Positions 41,218 to 49,038 of a stretch of DNA of 64,000 bases are shown here, piece after piece. Below the pieces are notes generated by a model. The model worked only from the letters and a program-made list of their open reading frames with translations. It did no database searches and was not told the origin of the DNA. Location of the stretch: the NCBI RefSeq assembly GCF_004354085.1, contig NZ_SMSE01000003.1, positions 443,231 to 507,230 of the forward strand, given 5' to 3'. Both the position numbers and the translations under genes were made by a program. Each line of letters opens with the position of its first letter. The stretch's first letter is position 1. The stretch comes from Seongchinamella unica (lineage in GTDB: Bacteria > Pseudomonadota > Gammaproteobacteria > Pseudomonadales > Halieaceae).

Positions 41218-42696
41218 ATGGCTCTACCGGCGCTTCTTACCACAGATTCGAATGACGAGCAGTTGGGTCAGGCAATCACCCTGCTCGCGGCACAAATCAA
41301 TATCGCCAACCAACGCCTGTTGCGGATGATCGCCGCCTTTGATCGCTGCGGCGGCTGGAAGAAGGACGGCAGCATGCGCTCCTGCGCCCATTGGTTGTCG
41401 GCCCACTGCGGCATGGATATCGGCGCAGCGCGTGAAAAGCTACGCGTGGCGCGTTGCCTGGCGGGGCTGCCGGAGGTTGATCAGGCCTTTGCCGATGGTG
41501 ATCTGAGTTATTCCAAGGTGCGCGCCATCACCCGCGTCGCCACGCCTGAGAACCAGGGTTTTATGGTAATGCTGGCGGAAGGCAACAGCGCCAGTCATCT
41601 TGAGAAGCTGGTGGCGCGCTATGAACCGGTAGCGGAGCCGGGCTTGCAGGGTTTGCTGGAGGATTCTGCGGCTGTGGCTGTGGATACTGACGAGGGTGGT
41701 GAGCCTGCGGAAGCGCCGGCCGATGAGGAACGCCAGCGGGAACAGCAGCGGGAGTTGTACTGGTTCCAGGATAAAGGCGGCATGTGGGTGAATCACGCCC
41801 GGTTGCCGCCGGAGGAGGGGCAACTGGTCGCGAAAACGCTGCAGGCGGTAGCTCGCCCGCTGGTAGAGGAACGGCAGAAGGACTGGCAGGCGGCACAAAA
41901 GTCCCGCATGCAGGCTGTCGCGAGAAAGATTCTGGCGCGCAGCCGTGATACCGCTGAGGGTGTCTCCCGGGACGAGGGGGACACGGCGGAAGAAAACGAC
42001 GCAACCCTGGCAAACGACGTGGCCTATCAGCGGGCGGAAGAAAAAGTTTCCGCGGAAACATTTTCCCAACACATGAACCAGATTCGAGCCGATGCACTGG
42101 TCAACATGGTGGAGCACTTTCTGGCCTCCGGGCCGGATTACCACGACCTGCAGGGGCTGAAAGGGGCCGAACGCTGCCAGGTGGTGCTGCATGTCGACGT
42201 CAACACCCTGCGGCAGCAACGATCGGGGGGTTGTTGCACCCATGGCAAGGCGTTTTATGAGGACAAACCCTGGCTGTCGCCAGCCACGGCACGACGGCTC
42301 AGCTGCGATACCTCGCTGGTGACCGTTCTGGAAGATGACACAGGCCAGGTGCTGAACGTGGGTCGACGATCACGTGTAGTGGCGGGGCCGATTCGGCGGG
42401 CGCTGCAGGAACGCGACGGCGTTTGCCAGTATCCGGGCTGCCATGAATCGGTGTATGTGGAAGCACATCATATCAAGCACTGGGCCGAGGGTGGGGAAAC
42501 CAGCCTGGATAATTTGGTCACCCTGTGCCGGTTTCACCACCGGCAGCTTCATCGCGGGTGTTTCGATGTGCAGGTAATGCAGGACGTTTCTGCGGAAACG
42601 GGGCGGCCGGGTGTGGAACTGCAGTTCGTAGACGCGGGTGAGGGCCCCGGTGAGAAGGCCAGCGCGGGTGCGCGCAGAGGCCGGGGTGGCGGCTAG
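41218..42696 (+). CDS. HNH endonuclease with DUF222 (13E12-like) N-terminal domain
   Basis: A 492-residue protein. The N-terminal two thirds is the helical DUF222/13E12-repeat domain (CAHWLSAHCGMDIGAAREKL; VARCLAGLPEVDQAFADGDL; SYSKVRAITRVATPENQ). The C-terminus carries a zinc-bound HNH motif: CQYPGCHESVYVEAHHIKHW, GGETSLDNLVTLCRFHHRQL, with both Cys pairs and His-Asn-His in place. Probably a DNA-cleaving enzyme; target unknown. I chose ATG 41218 with GGGGTGA upstream; GTG 41209 is possible. It is preceded by a LexA box and sits alone on the plus strand between thiL and pgpA, which are neighbours in relatives, so it looks inserted. Confidence 0.88.
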   Translation: MALPALLTTDSNDEQLGQAITLLAAQINIANQRLLRMIAAFDRCGGWKKDGSMRSCAHWLSAHCGMDIGAAREKLRVARCLAGLPEVDQAFADGDLSYSKVRAITRVATPENQGFMVMLAEGNSASHLEKLVARYEPVAEPGLQGLLEDSAAVAVDTDEGGEPAEAPADEERQREQQRELYWFQDKGGMWVNHARLPPEEGQLVAKTLQAVARPLVEERQKDWQAAQKSRMQAVARKILARSRDTAEGVSRDEGDTAEENDATLANDVAYQRAEEKVSAETFSQHMNQIRADALVNMVEHFLASGPDYHDLQGLKGAERCQVVLHVDVNTLRQQRSGGCCTHGKAFYEDKPWLSPATARRLSCDTSLVTVLEDDTGQVLNVGRRSRVVAGPIRRALQERDGVCQYPGCHESVYVEAHHIKHWAEGGETSLDNLVTLCRFHHRQLHRGCFDVQVMQDVSAETGRPGVELQFVDAGEGPGEKASAGARRGRGGG

Positions 42697-42771
42697 TTTG
42701 GAGGTGGTGACGAGCTTGGAGGTAGTGGCTAGTTTAGAGGTGGTGTCTGGCTGAGGGGTGGTGACAAGCTG
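42682..42771. repeat. Degenerate 18-base minisatellite
   Basis: Five consecutive 18-base units of the type GGAGGTGGTGACTAGCTT start at 42682, 42700, 42718, 42736 and 42754, about 70 percent alike. The first overlaps the last codons and stop of the HNH gene. A further copy (GAGGTTGCGACTAGCTG) lies at the thiL stop codon (about 42810-42826). Confidence 0.7.
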
Positions 42772-42818
42772 AGGGCTGAAGGCGAGGTAGAGAGTGGAGG
42801 CTCTCTGCGAGGTTGCGA

Positions 42819-43742
42819 CTAGCTGAAGTGCTGGAAGCCCGTCGGTAGGTCACTGTCTAAACCGGTGTGCACACCCTGCCCCGCTTGCACTTCACCAATG
42901 CGGGAGCAGCCCATCGGTGCAGACTCGTCCCGCGGCAGGGTGAAACAGAGTTCGTAGTCGTCACCGCCGGCCAGGGCCCAGCGCAGGATGGTGTCGCTAT
43001 CTTCGTGGGATTGCAGCGCCGTTGAGAGCGGGATGGCGGCTGGATCAATATGCAGCGCCACGCCGCTGGCGGCGGCGATATGTCCCGCGTCGGCCAGCAG
43101 GCCGTCGGAGATATCGATCGCCGAGGTGGCTTTACCCAGCAACTGCTGGCCCAGTTCAACGCGGGCCCGCGGGCGGTTGTAGCGCTGCAGCAGGTACTCA
43201 GCAGCGTCCGGCGCCGGTTGCCACTGGCCGTTGAGGAAGGCCAGGGCGCCGGCGGCATCCCCCAGGGGGCCGGAAACGAACACCGAGTCACCCGGCCGGG
43301 CGCCTTCCCGCAGCAGTGCCTGGTCCGCTGGCAGCGCGCCCAGCACCTGCACGGTGATCGTCAGCGGGCCGCGGGTGGTATCGCCCCCCACCAGTGGGAT
43401 TCGGTACTCGGCAACGGCCTGTGCCAGCCCCTGGCTGAAGGCGTTGATCCAGAACTCGTCCGCTTCAGGCAGGGTCAGGGCAACTGTCATGCCGATGGGA
43501 CGGGCGCCCATGGCGGCCAGGTCGGAGACAGCCACGGAGACGGCACGAAAGCCGGTGTCCTCCGGGAACAGTTCCTCGGGGAAATGGACGCCCTCGACCA
43601 TGGTATCGACAGAGGTGGCGAGTCGTTCGCCCGGCGCAAGTGAGAGAATCGCGCAGTCGTCGCCTACCGAAAGGTCGACGGCTAGGCCGGCGCCCAGGGA
43701 GGCGAAGTAGCGGTAGATGAGGTCAAATTCTGAAGCGGACAT
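42819..43742 (-). CDS. thiL: Thiamine-monophosphate kinase
   Basis: Phosphorylates thiamine monophosphate to thiamine diphosphate, the cofactor used by Dxs. 307 residues. AIR-synthase-fold motifs: LSVGDDCAIL (Mg/ATP-binding acids), SVDTMVEGVHF, SVAVSDLAAMGARP, GGDTTRGPL and AIDISDGLLADAGHI. Downstream of nusB by about 170 bases that contain a REP. No TPP riboswitch is visible upstream. Confidence 0.95.
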   Translation of the reverse strand: MSASEFDLIYRYFASLGAGLAVDLSVGDDCAILSLAPGERLATSVDTMVEGVHFPEELFPEDTGFRAVSVAVSDLAAMGARPIGMTVALTLPEADEFWINAFSQGLAQAVAEYRIPLVGGDTTRGPLTITVQVLGALPADQALLREGARPGDSVFVSGPLGDAAGALAFLNGQWQPAPDAAEYLLQRYNRPRARVELGQQLLGKATSAIDISDGLLADAGHIAAASGVALHIDPAAIPLSTALQSHEDSDTILRWALAGGDDYELCFTLPRDESAPMGCSRIGEVQAGQGVHTGLDSDLPTGFQHFS

Positions 43743-43763
43743 AGCAGCCGGTATTCAAAGTCA

Positions 43764-43791
43764 CTGGCTCCCCGCCTGCGCGGGGATGACG
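43764..43791. repeat. REP palindrome between thiL and nusB
   Basis: CTGGCTCCCCGC / GCGGGGATGACGG. About 45 bases further right, half-decayed arms (CACGCGTATGCGGGTATGAAC) look like a second, worn copy. Confidence 0.85.
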
Positions 43792-43915
43792 GTTATCGTG
43801 CCCCACGCGTATGCGGGTATGAACATGCTTCCTATAAGACCGAGTGTCCATGAATTCGGTATGCCGGACCGGAGGTTAGCCGTGGTCGGGGATTTCGGAA
43901 TAACAGTACGGTAGC

Positions 43916-44374
43916 TCAGGCTTCGGTTTCTGCTTTACGCAGTTCCCTGGCCGCCTTGTCGAGCACGCCGTTGATGTACTTGTGGCTCTCGCTGGCGCCG
44001 AACTTCTTGGCCAGGGCAACTTCTTCGTTGATCACCACCTTGTAGGGCACATCGATGCGCTCTTTCAGCTCAAAGGTGCCCATGCGCAGCAAGGTCCGTT
44101 CAATGGGGTCCAGGTCGTCGATATCGCGGTCCAGCAGGGGCTGGAAGATGGCTTCCAGTTCGTCCACGGAAGCGGGGACGCCGTGCAGCAAGGCCTGGAA
44201 ATACTCCAGGTCAACATGGGCGAAGTCGTATTCGGCGCGGAACTCTGCCTCAATCGCGTTGAGCGCCGCATCCGCCATCAGCCACTGGTACAGGGCCTGC
44301 ATGCCGTAGTGGCGGGCCTTGCGGCGCTCCGCTGCCAGCGTGTTGTGGGGCTTTTTGGGGGCCTGCTTGCTCAT
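43916..44374 (-). CDS. nusB: Transcription antitermination factor NusB
   Basis: With NusE (S10) binds boxA RNA in rRNA antitermination. 152 residues, all helical: ARHYGMQALYQWLMADA at the N-terminus, LDRDIDDLDPIERTLLRMGTFEL and PYKVVINEEVALAKKFGA, ESHKYINGVLDKAAREL are the conserved segments. Starts one base after the ribH stop, so translated together with it. Confidence 0.95.
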   Translation of the reverse strand: MSKQAPKKPHNTLAAERRKARHYGMQALYQWLMADAALNAIEAEFRAEYDFAHVDLEYFQALLHGVPASVDELEAIFQPLLDRDIDDLDPIERTLLRMGTFELKERIDVPYKVVINEEVALAKKFGASESHKYINGVLDKAARELRKAETEA

Positions 44375-44848
44375 TCAGTCCAGCTTGTTCATCAGGCTGA
44401 CCATCTCCAGCGCGGACATGGCAGCTTCCTCGCCCTTGTTACCGGCCTTGGTGCCGGAGCGTTCAACGGCCTGCTCGATGGTGTCCACCGTGAGCACGCC
44501 AAAGGCTGTGGGCACGCCGTACTCCATGCTGACCATGGCCAGGCCCTTGGTGCACTCACCGGCCACATATTCAAAGTGGGGAGTGCCGCCGCGGATTACC
44601 GCGCCGAGGGCGATAATCGCGTCAACATCGCCTTTGGCGGCGACTTTCTTGCAGACCAGGGGAATCTCGAACGCGCCCGGTGCGCGAACGATAGTGATCT
44701 GGCTCTTGCTGACGCCATGACGGCGCAGGCAGTCAATGGCGCCTTCGAGGAGGTGCTCCACCACGAAGCTGTTCCAGCGGCCGACCACGATGGTGTAGCT
44801 GCCCTTGGCGCCGGTGAAGTCGCCTTCTATGGTTTTGATGTCAGTCAT
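44375..44848 (-). CDS. ribH: 6,7-dimethyl-8-ribityllumazine synthase
   Basis: Penultimate riboflavin step, forming lumazine from the RibA/D product and the RibB product. I start at [11 protein letters not shown] (157 residues) because AAGGA lies seven bases upstream; a GTG six codons earlier is possible. Motifs: [48 protein letters not shown] (catalytic His) and [16 protein letters not shown]. Coupled to nusB downstream; a REP pair separates it from ribBA. Confidence 0.95.
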   Translation of the reverse strand: MTDIKTIEGDFTGAKGSYTIVVGRWNSFVVEHLLEGAIDCLRRHGVSKSQITIVRAPGAFEIPLVCKKVAAKGDVDAIIALGAVIRGGTPHFEYVAGECTKGLAMVSMEYGVPTAFGVLTVDTIEQAVERSGTKAGNKGEEAAMSALEMVSLMNKLD

Positions 44849-44877
44849 TTCTCTTTCCTTGCTCACCTCCTTCCATC

Positions 44878-44942
44878 GTCATTCCCGCGCAGGCGGGAAT
44901 CCAGGGAAGGATTACTGGATCCCCGCCTGCGCGGGGATGACG
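44878..44942. repeat. Inverted REP pair between ribH and ribBA
   Basis: GTCATTCCCGC / GCGGGAATCCAG (44878-44904), a 10-base spacer, then CTGGATCCCCGC / GCGGGGATGACG (44915-44942). A clean BIME-like pair. Confidence 0.9.
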
Positions 44943-44972
44943 TTATTTTGGCCTGCGCTCATGGGCGACCAA

Positions 44973-46082
44973 TCAATCCTCAGGGTTTACGAAATCCAGC
45001 ACCTCAAGGTCAAACCCGGAAATCGCATTGTACTTGATCGGGGCGCCCATCAAATGAATTTTTCCCACGCCCAGGTCGCACAGAATCTGGGAGCCCAGTC
45101 CCACCGTGGTGTAGGTGTCCGGGGCTGCGTGAGCCTCTGCGGGGGCCTCGCCCAGGGCCAGGTCAATGCTCTCGAGTATCTGCTCCGGGCCTTCATCCCT
45201 GGCCAGCAGCACGATCACGCCCCGGTCCGCCTCGGCCAGCTTGCGCAGGCAGCGGCTGATGCTCCAGCTGGGGCGTCCGTCAATTTCACTATTAATCATG
45301 TCGCGCAATGCCGATTGCACGTGCACCCGCACCAGGGTGGGTTCATCCGCCTTGATCGTGCCCCGGGACAGGGCGATATGAACATCACCCTCGTTCTGAT
45401 CCCGGTAGGCGGTGAGCTGGAATTCGCCGTAAGCGGTGGTGATCCTGCCCTCACGCACCCTGCGAATCGTGCGCTCGTTCACCATGCGGAAATGGATCAG
45501 GTCGGCGATGGTGCCTATTTTCAGCCCATTGCTGGCGGCGAATTCCGCCAGTGCCGGGCCATCGGCCAGGGTGCCATCCGGGGTGAGGATATCGGCAATC
45601 ACTGCCGCCGGCAGCAGGCCCGCAAGGCGCGCGTAGTCACTGGCAGCCTCGGTGTGGCCGGCACGGGTCAACACACCGCCGGGCATGGCCGTCAGCGGGA
45701 AGATGTGGCCCGGCTGCACGATATCTGACGGCACGGCGTACGGCGCCACGGCCGCCTGCACGGTGCGGGCACGGTCAGCGGCAGAGATGCCGGTATCAAT
45801 ACCCACGGACGCCTCGATGGACAGGGTGAAGTTGGATTTCTCCCCCATGGCGTCATCGACCATGGGCGGCAGGTCAAGCTGGCGACAGCGTTCCTCGGTG
45901 AGGGTGAGGCAGACCAGGCCGCGTGCCTGGCGGGCCATGAAATTCACGTGCTTGGCATCGCAGTGTTCGGCGGCCACCATCACCACGCCCTCGTTATGGC
46001 TGTCGGCGTCATCATCTACCAGCACGACCATACGGCCCTGGCGGAGGTCTGAGATTAATTCGTCTACTGTGTTTACTTGCAT
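44973..46082 (-). CDS. ribBA: RibBA-like protein: DHBP synthase domain fused to a RibA-like domain, both with altered active sites
   Basis: A 369-residue two-domain protein in the riboflavin operon. The N-half matches 3,4-dihydroxy-2-butanone-4-phosphate synthase (FTLSIEAS, GISAADRARTVQAA, SDIVQPGHIFPL, GGVLTRAGHTEAASD) but the catalytic acid loop, DDEDRENEGD in RibB, reads DDDADSHNEGVV (residues 23-34): Arg-Glu is replaced by Ser-His, the last Asp by Val, and one residue is inserted. The C-half resembles GTP cyclohydrolase II but has none of the three zinc cysteines, as in the pseudo-RibA half of Pseudomonas RibBA. The genuine cyclohydrolase is ribA at 38035. Whether the RibB half still works is doubtful, so another ribB elsewhere in the genome is likely. 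Confidence 0.85.
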   Translation of the reverse strand: MQVNTVDELISDLRQGRMVVLVDDDADSHNEGVVMVAAEHCDAKHVNFMARQARGLVCLTLTEERCRQLDLPPMVDDAMGEKSNFTLSIEASVGIDTGISAADRARTVQAAVAPYAVPSDIVQPGHIFPLTAMPGGVLTRAGHTEAASDYARLAGLLPAAVIADILTPDGTLADGPALAEFAASNGLKIGTIADLIHFRMVNERTIRRVREGRITTAYGEFQLTAYRDQNEGDVHIALSRGTIKADEPTLVRVHVQSALRDMINSEIDGRPSWSISRCLRKLAEADRGVIVLLARDEGPEQILESIDLALGEAPAEAHAAPDTYTTVGLGSQILCDLGVGKIHLMGAPIKYNAISGFDLEVLDFVNPED

Positions 46083-46117
46083 GTATTGTGTTCCGTCTCC
46101 TGTGGAGACTCACTGTC

Positions 46118-46205
46118 GTCATGCCCGCGAAAGCGGGGTTCCGGCGACTTCAGGGAAGAGTAATACCCGGAGGTCACTGGATTCCCGCTTCCGCGGGAAT
46201 GACGG
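46118..46205. repeat. Inverted REP pair between ribBA and ribE
   Basis: GTCATGCCCGC / GCGGGGTTCCGG (46118-46144), a 32-base spacer, then CTGGATTCCCGC / GCGGGAATGACGG (46177-46205), ending 9 bases before ribE's stop codon. Confidence 0.85.
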
Positions 46206-46213
46206 GACTGTTG

Positions 46214-46870
46214 TCAGGTGTATCCGTTTTCAGCCAATGTCTGTAATGACAGCGAGCCGCTTCCGGGCTTCGCCGCCGCATCACCCTGCATCAGGCGCTC
46301 CAGGTAGCGGGCGATCACATCCACCTCCAGGTTCACCTTCGAGCCCGGTTTGTAGTCGCCGAACACGGTCTCCGCCATTGTCTGGGGAATGATGTTCAAA
46401 TCAAACTCGGCGCCGTTGACCGCGTTAACGGTCAGGCTGGTGCCATCCACGGTAATGCTGCCCTTGTGGGCGATATACCTGGCCAGATCATCCGGGGCCC
46501 GCAGCACAAAGCGCACCGAGCGGGCATCTTCATGCCGGCTGACCACCTCGCCGACACCGTCCACGTGGCCGGATACGATATGACCGCCGAGGCGGCTCGC
46601 GGGGGTCAGGGCCTTTTCCAGGTTGACCCGGGCACCCGCCTTGAGCCCGCCCAGGGTGGTGAAATTCAACGTTTCCACCGAAACATCCGCCCAGTAGCCA
46701 TCACCGGGCAGTTCGATAACCGTCAGGCAGACACCATTGGCGGCAATACTGTCGCCCAGTACCACGTCAGCCAGGTCCAGCTTGCCGGTATTGATGCGCA
46801 GGCGCAGGTCACCCCCGGAAGGCTCCATTGCGGCGATTTCGCCAACTGCCTGAATAATGCCTGTGAACAT
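46214..46870 (-). CDS. ribE: Riboflavin synthase alpha subunit
   Basis: Dismutates two lumazines to riboflavin. 218 residues made of two similar lumazine-binding barrels. MFTGIIQAVGEI is the invariant start, GDSIAANGVCLTV and GGHIVSGHVDGVGE belong to the first barrel, and DGTSLTVNAV to the second. It lies between ribD and ribBA on the same strand. Confidence 0.95.
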   Translation of the reverse strand: MFTGIIQAVGEIAAMEPSGGDLRLRINTGKLDLADVVLGDSIAANGVCLTVIELPGDGYWADVSVETLNFTTLGGLKAGARVNLEKALTPASRLGGHIVSGHVDGVGEVVSRHEDARSVRFVLRAPDDLARYIAHKGSITVDGTSLTVNAVNGAEFDLNIIPQTMAETVFGDYKPGSKVNLEVDVIARYLERLMQGDAAAKPGSGSLSLQTLAENGYT

Positions 46871-46918
46871 AGACTGCCTGTGTCCGTGAAGCTGGCCGGG
46901 GTCAAATCCCGGCTGCCG

Positions 46919-48034
46919 TTAATACTGAGGGATGGCGGTAATCCGCCAGTCGTCTCCCACCCTGCGCATGTCGTCGATCACCAACGGGACCCTGGCCGAC
47001 ATGCTGTCCAGCGGCAAATCCAGTAAGGGGCGCGCCGCGCTGCCCATGAGTACCGGCGCCACGTAGACAACCATTGCGTCCAGCAATCCCGCTTGCAGGA
47101 ATGCCCCGGCCAAACGGGGGCCGCATTCTACCAGAATTTCGTTACTTTGCCGCATGGCGAGATGGTCCAGCAATGAGGCCAGGTCGAGGCCGGTTTCGCC
47201 CCGGGGCAGGGCCAGTTGTTCCACCCCCTTGGCGGCAATGTCAGCGGAGGGTGGTAGCTGCGCATCGTGGCACAGCAGGGTGGGGGCCGCGCCATCCAGC
47301 ACCCTGGCGTCGAGCGGTGTTTGCAGCCCGGAATCCAGCACCACCCGCAGCGGCTGCTTGCGGCTGCCCAGTGCTGCCTCTGCCGGCGGCAGGCCCAGTT
47401 CCTCCGCTCGCACGGTGAGGGAACAGTCGTCCGCCAACACCGTGCCAATGCCGGTAATCACCGCACAACTCATCGCCCGCAGGCGCTGCACGTCTGCCCG
47501 GGCCGCCGGACCGGTAATCCACTGGCTCTCGCCAGAGGCCATGGCGGTACGGCCATCCAGGGACATCGCCAGCTTGGCCCGCACCCGGCCCCGGCCCCGG
47601 CTCATGCGGGCGATAAACCCGGGAATCACCTGACGGGCATCGGTTTCGAGCAGTCCCACGTCCACCTGCAGGCCCGCGGCACGCAGTTTGTCCAGGCCGG
47701 CGCCCGCCACCCGGGGATTCGGATCTTCCATCGCGGCGACCACGCGCCTGACCCCCGCAGCAATCAGGGCGTCGGCGCAGGGGCCGGTTTTGCCGGTGTG
47801 GGAGCAGGGTTCCAGGGTGACGTAGGCGGTTGCGCCGGTGGCATCGCCGGCGGCCTGCAGCGCCTCGATCTCGGCGTGGTTACCCCCCGCCGGCTGGGTG
47901 AACCCCTCCCCGATCACCTGGCCATCGCGCACCAGTACACAGCCCACATGGGGGTTGGGCATCGCGGAATACCGGCCACGGCGCGCCAATTGCAGGGCGC
48001 GGGCCATCATTCGGGAATCAAGGTCGGCGGTCAT
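46919..48034 (-). CDS. ribD: Bifunctional riboflavin-specific deaminase/reductase
   Basis: Deaminates and reduces the product of RibA. 371 residues. The N-terminal deaminase has the zinc motif GNHAEIEAL and TLEPCSHTGKTGPCADAL; the reductase domain begins around 150 (RAKLAMSLDGRTAMASGESQ) with WITGPAARADVQRLR and ECGPRLAGAFLQAGLLD. Two starts are close (MTADLDSRM and MMARALQ); I keep the longer. Seven bases after nrdR. Confidence 0.95.
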   Translation of the reverse strand: MTADLDSRMMARALQLARRGRYSAMPNPHVGCVLVRDGQVIGEGFTQPAGGNHAEIEALQAAGDATGATAYVTLEPCSHTGKTGPCADALIAAGVRRVVAAMEDPNPRVAGAGLDKLRAAGLQVDVGLLETDARQVIPGFIARMSRGRGRVRAKLAMSLDGRTAMASGESQWITGPAARADVQRLRAMSCAVITGIGTVLADDCSLTVRAEELGLPPAEAALGSRKQPLRVVLDSGLQTPLDARVLDGAAPTLLCHDAQLPPSADIAAKGVEQLALPRGETGLDLASLLDHLAMRQSNEILVECGPRLAGAFLQAGLLDAMVVYVAPVLMGSAARPLLDLPLDSMSARVPLVIDDMRRVGDDWRITAIPQY

Positions 48035-48040
48035 GGGAGG

Positions 48041-48505
48041 TCAGTCTGACCGGGGTTCGGATTCCAGCGACTCAATGGCATCGCGGAACTCCGAGATATC
48101 CTCGAAGCTGCGATAGACGGACGCAAACCGCACGTAGGCGACCTTGTCCAGCTTCTTCAGTTTTTCCATGACAAGCTCGCCCAGAAACACGGAATTGACC
48201 TCGCGCTCGCCGGTGGCGCGCAAGGCGTTCTTGATCTTGTTGATCACCGCCTCGATGTCTTCGGTGGATACCGGCCGCTTCTCGAGGGCACGGGTAAAGC
48301 CGGCGCGCAGCTTTTGCTCGTTGAAGGGTTCACGGGTACCGTCCTGCTTGATGATGCGCGGCATCACCAGTTCTGCCACCTCGTAGGTGGTAAAGCGCTC
48401 GCTGCAGCTCAGGCACTCGCGGCGACGGCGCACCTGGTCGCCCTCGGCAACGAGGCGCGAATCGATAACCTTGGTGTCTTCGGCGGCGCAGAATGGGCAG
48501 TGCAT
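48041..48505 (-). CDS. nrdR: Transcriptional repressor NrdR
   Basis: Zinc-ribbon/ATP-cone repressor of ribonucleotide reductase genes. 154 residues. The ribbon [17 protein letters not shown]...CLSCSERF has all four Cys. The ATP-cone begins [18 protein letters not shown]. It leads the nrdR-rib-nusB-thiL operon and follows glyA on the same strand, the common arrangement. Confidence 0.96.
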   Translation of the reverse strand: MHCPFCAAEDTKVIDSRLVAEGDQVRRRRECLSCSERFTTYEVAELVMPRIIKQDGTREPFNEQKLRAGFTRALEKRPVSTEDIEAVINKIKNALRATGEREVNSVFLGELVMEKLKKLDKVAYVRFASVYRSFEDISEFRDAIESLESEPRSD

Positions 48506-48616
48506 GGGTCAGGTCTCTAGGGCTAAGTGGCTGAACTTTAACACATTTCTTTCTGAACTACGCCATGCTTCTGAACCGCTGGAGCGAGCGGGCCGGCAGC
48601 ACTTGCGCGGGTATTA

Positions 48617-48930
48617 TGGATCCCGGCGTTCGCCGGGATGACGGGTGTCGGACCGAGGTGAAAAGTAGCGGGTCGGGATGACGGGTGTCGGACCGTGACG
48701 ACAACTGGCAGGCCGGGATGACGGGGCGGGTGTTGGGCTGGGCGGACAACTGGCGGGTCGGGAAGTCGGTCGGCGGATCGGGATGACAACTAGTGAGCGC
48801 TGATAACAAATAGCGGGCCCGGATAACAACCAGCGAGCCAAGGTGGCTGGCGGTAGCAAGGCAACCGACTGAAGCGAGAGGACACCTTCGATCGTCGTCA
48901 CGCCGGCGAACGCCGGGGTCCACCTGTTCC
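48617..48930. repeat. REP palindromes with a decayed minisatellite between nrdR and glyA
   Basis: A REP (GGATCCCGGCG / CGCCGGGATGACGG, 48617-48644) is followed to about 48840 by irregular repeats of CGGGATGACGGGTGTCGG and AACAACTAGCGGG-like words, a worn version of the arrays seen elsewhere. A further REP (GTCGTCACGCCGGCG / CGCCGGGGTCCAC) lies at about 48895-48922. Nothing coding is visible in the 530 bases between nrdR and glyA. Confidence 0.75.
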
Positions 48931-48934
48931 CAAA

Positions 48935-48960
48935 GCAAAAAAGGCCGCTCACGCGGCCTT
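48935..48960 (-). terminator. Rho-independent terminator after glyA
   Basis: On the minus strand AAGGCCGC-GTGA-GCGGCCTT followed by TTTTGCTTTG: a perfect 8-base stem with T-run, about 80 bases beyond the glyA stop. Confidence 0.85.
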
Positions 48961-48962
48961 CC

Positions 48963-49029
48963 CTGGATTCCCGCCCACCCCAAGGGCGCCTTCTCTTGCT
49001 TCGCAATTCAGCTTGCGAGCGGGGATGAC
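48963..49029. repeat. Second copy of the long REP variant
   Basis: CTGGATTCCCGCCCACCCCA at the left, GAGCGGGGATGAC at the right, and between them CTTCTCTTGCTTCGCAATTC. The same spacer type (CCCTCTCCTGCGCTTGCAGC then GCAATTCA) is found in the 13638-13795 element, so this is a distinct subfamily. Confidence 0.7.
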
Positions 49030-49038
49030 GATATTGCT

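Noticed and set aside
43743..43915. TPP riboswitch before thiL
   Set aside because: Only a REP and a decayed palindrome are present; no CTGAGA or ACCTGA-type motifs in the right order.
46083..46213. FMN riboswitch near the riboflavin genes
   Set aside because: The intervals between nrdR, ribD, ribE, ribBA and ribH are short or filled with REP palindromes; no RFN-type conserved stems were seen.
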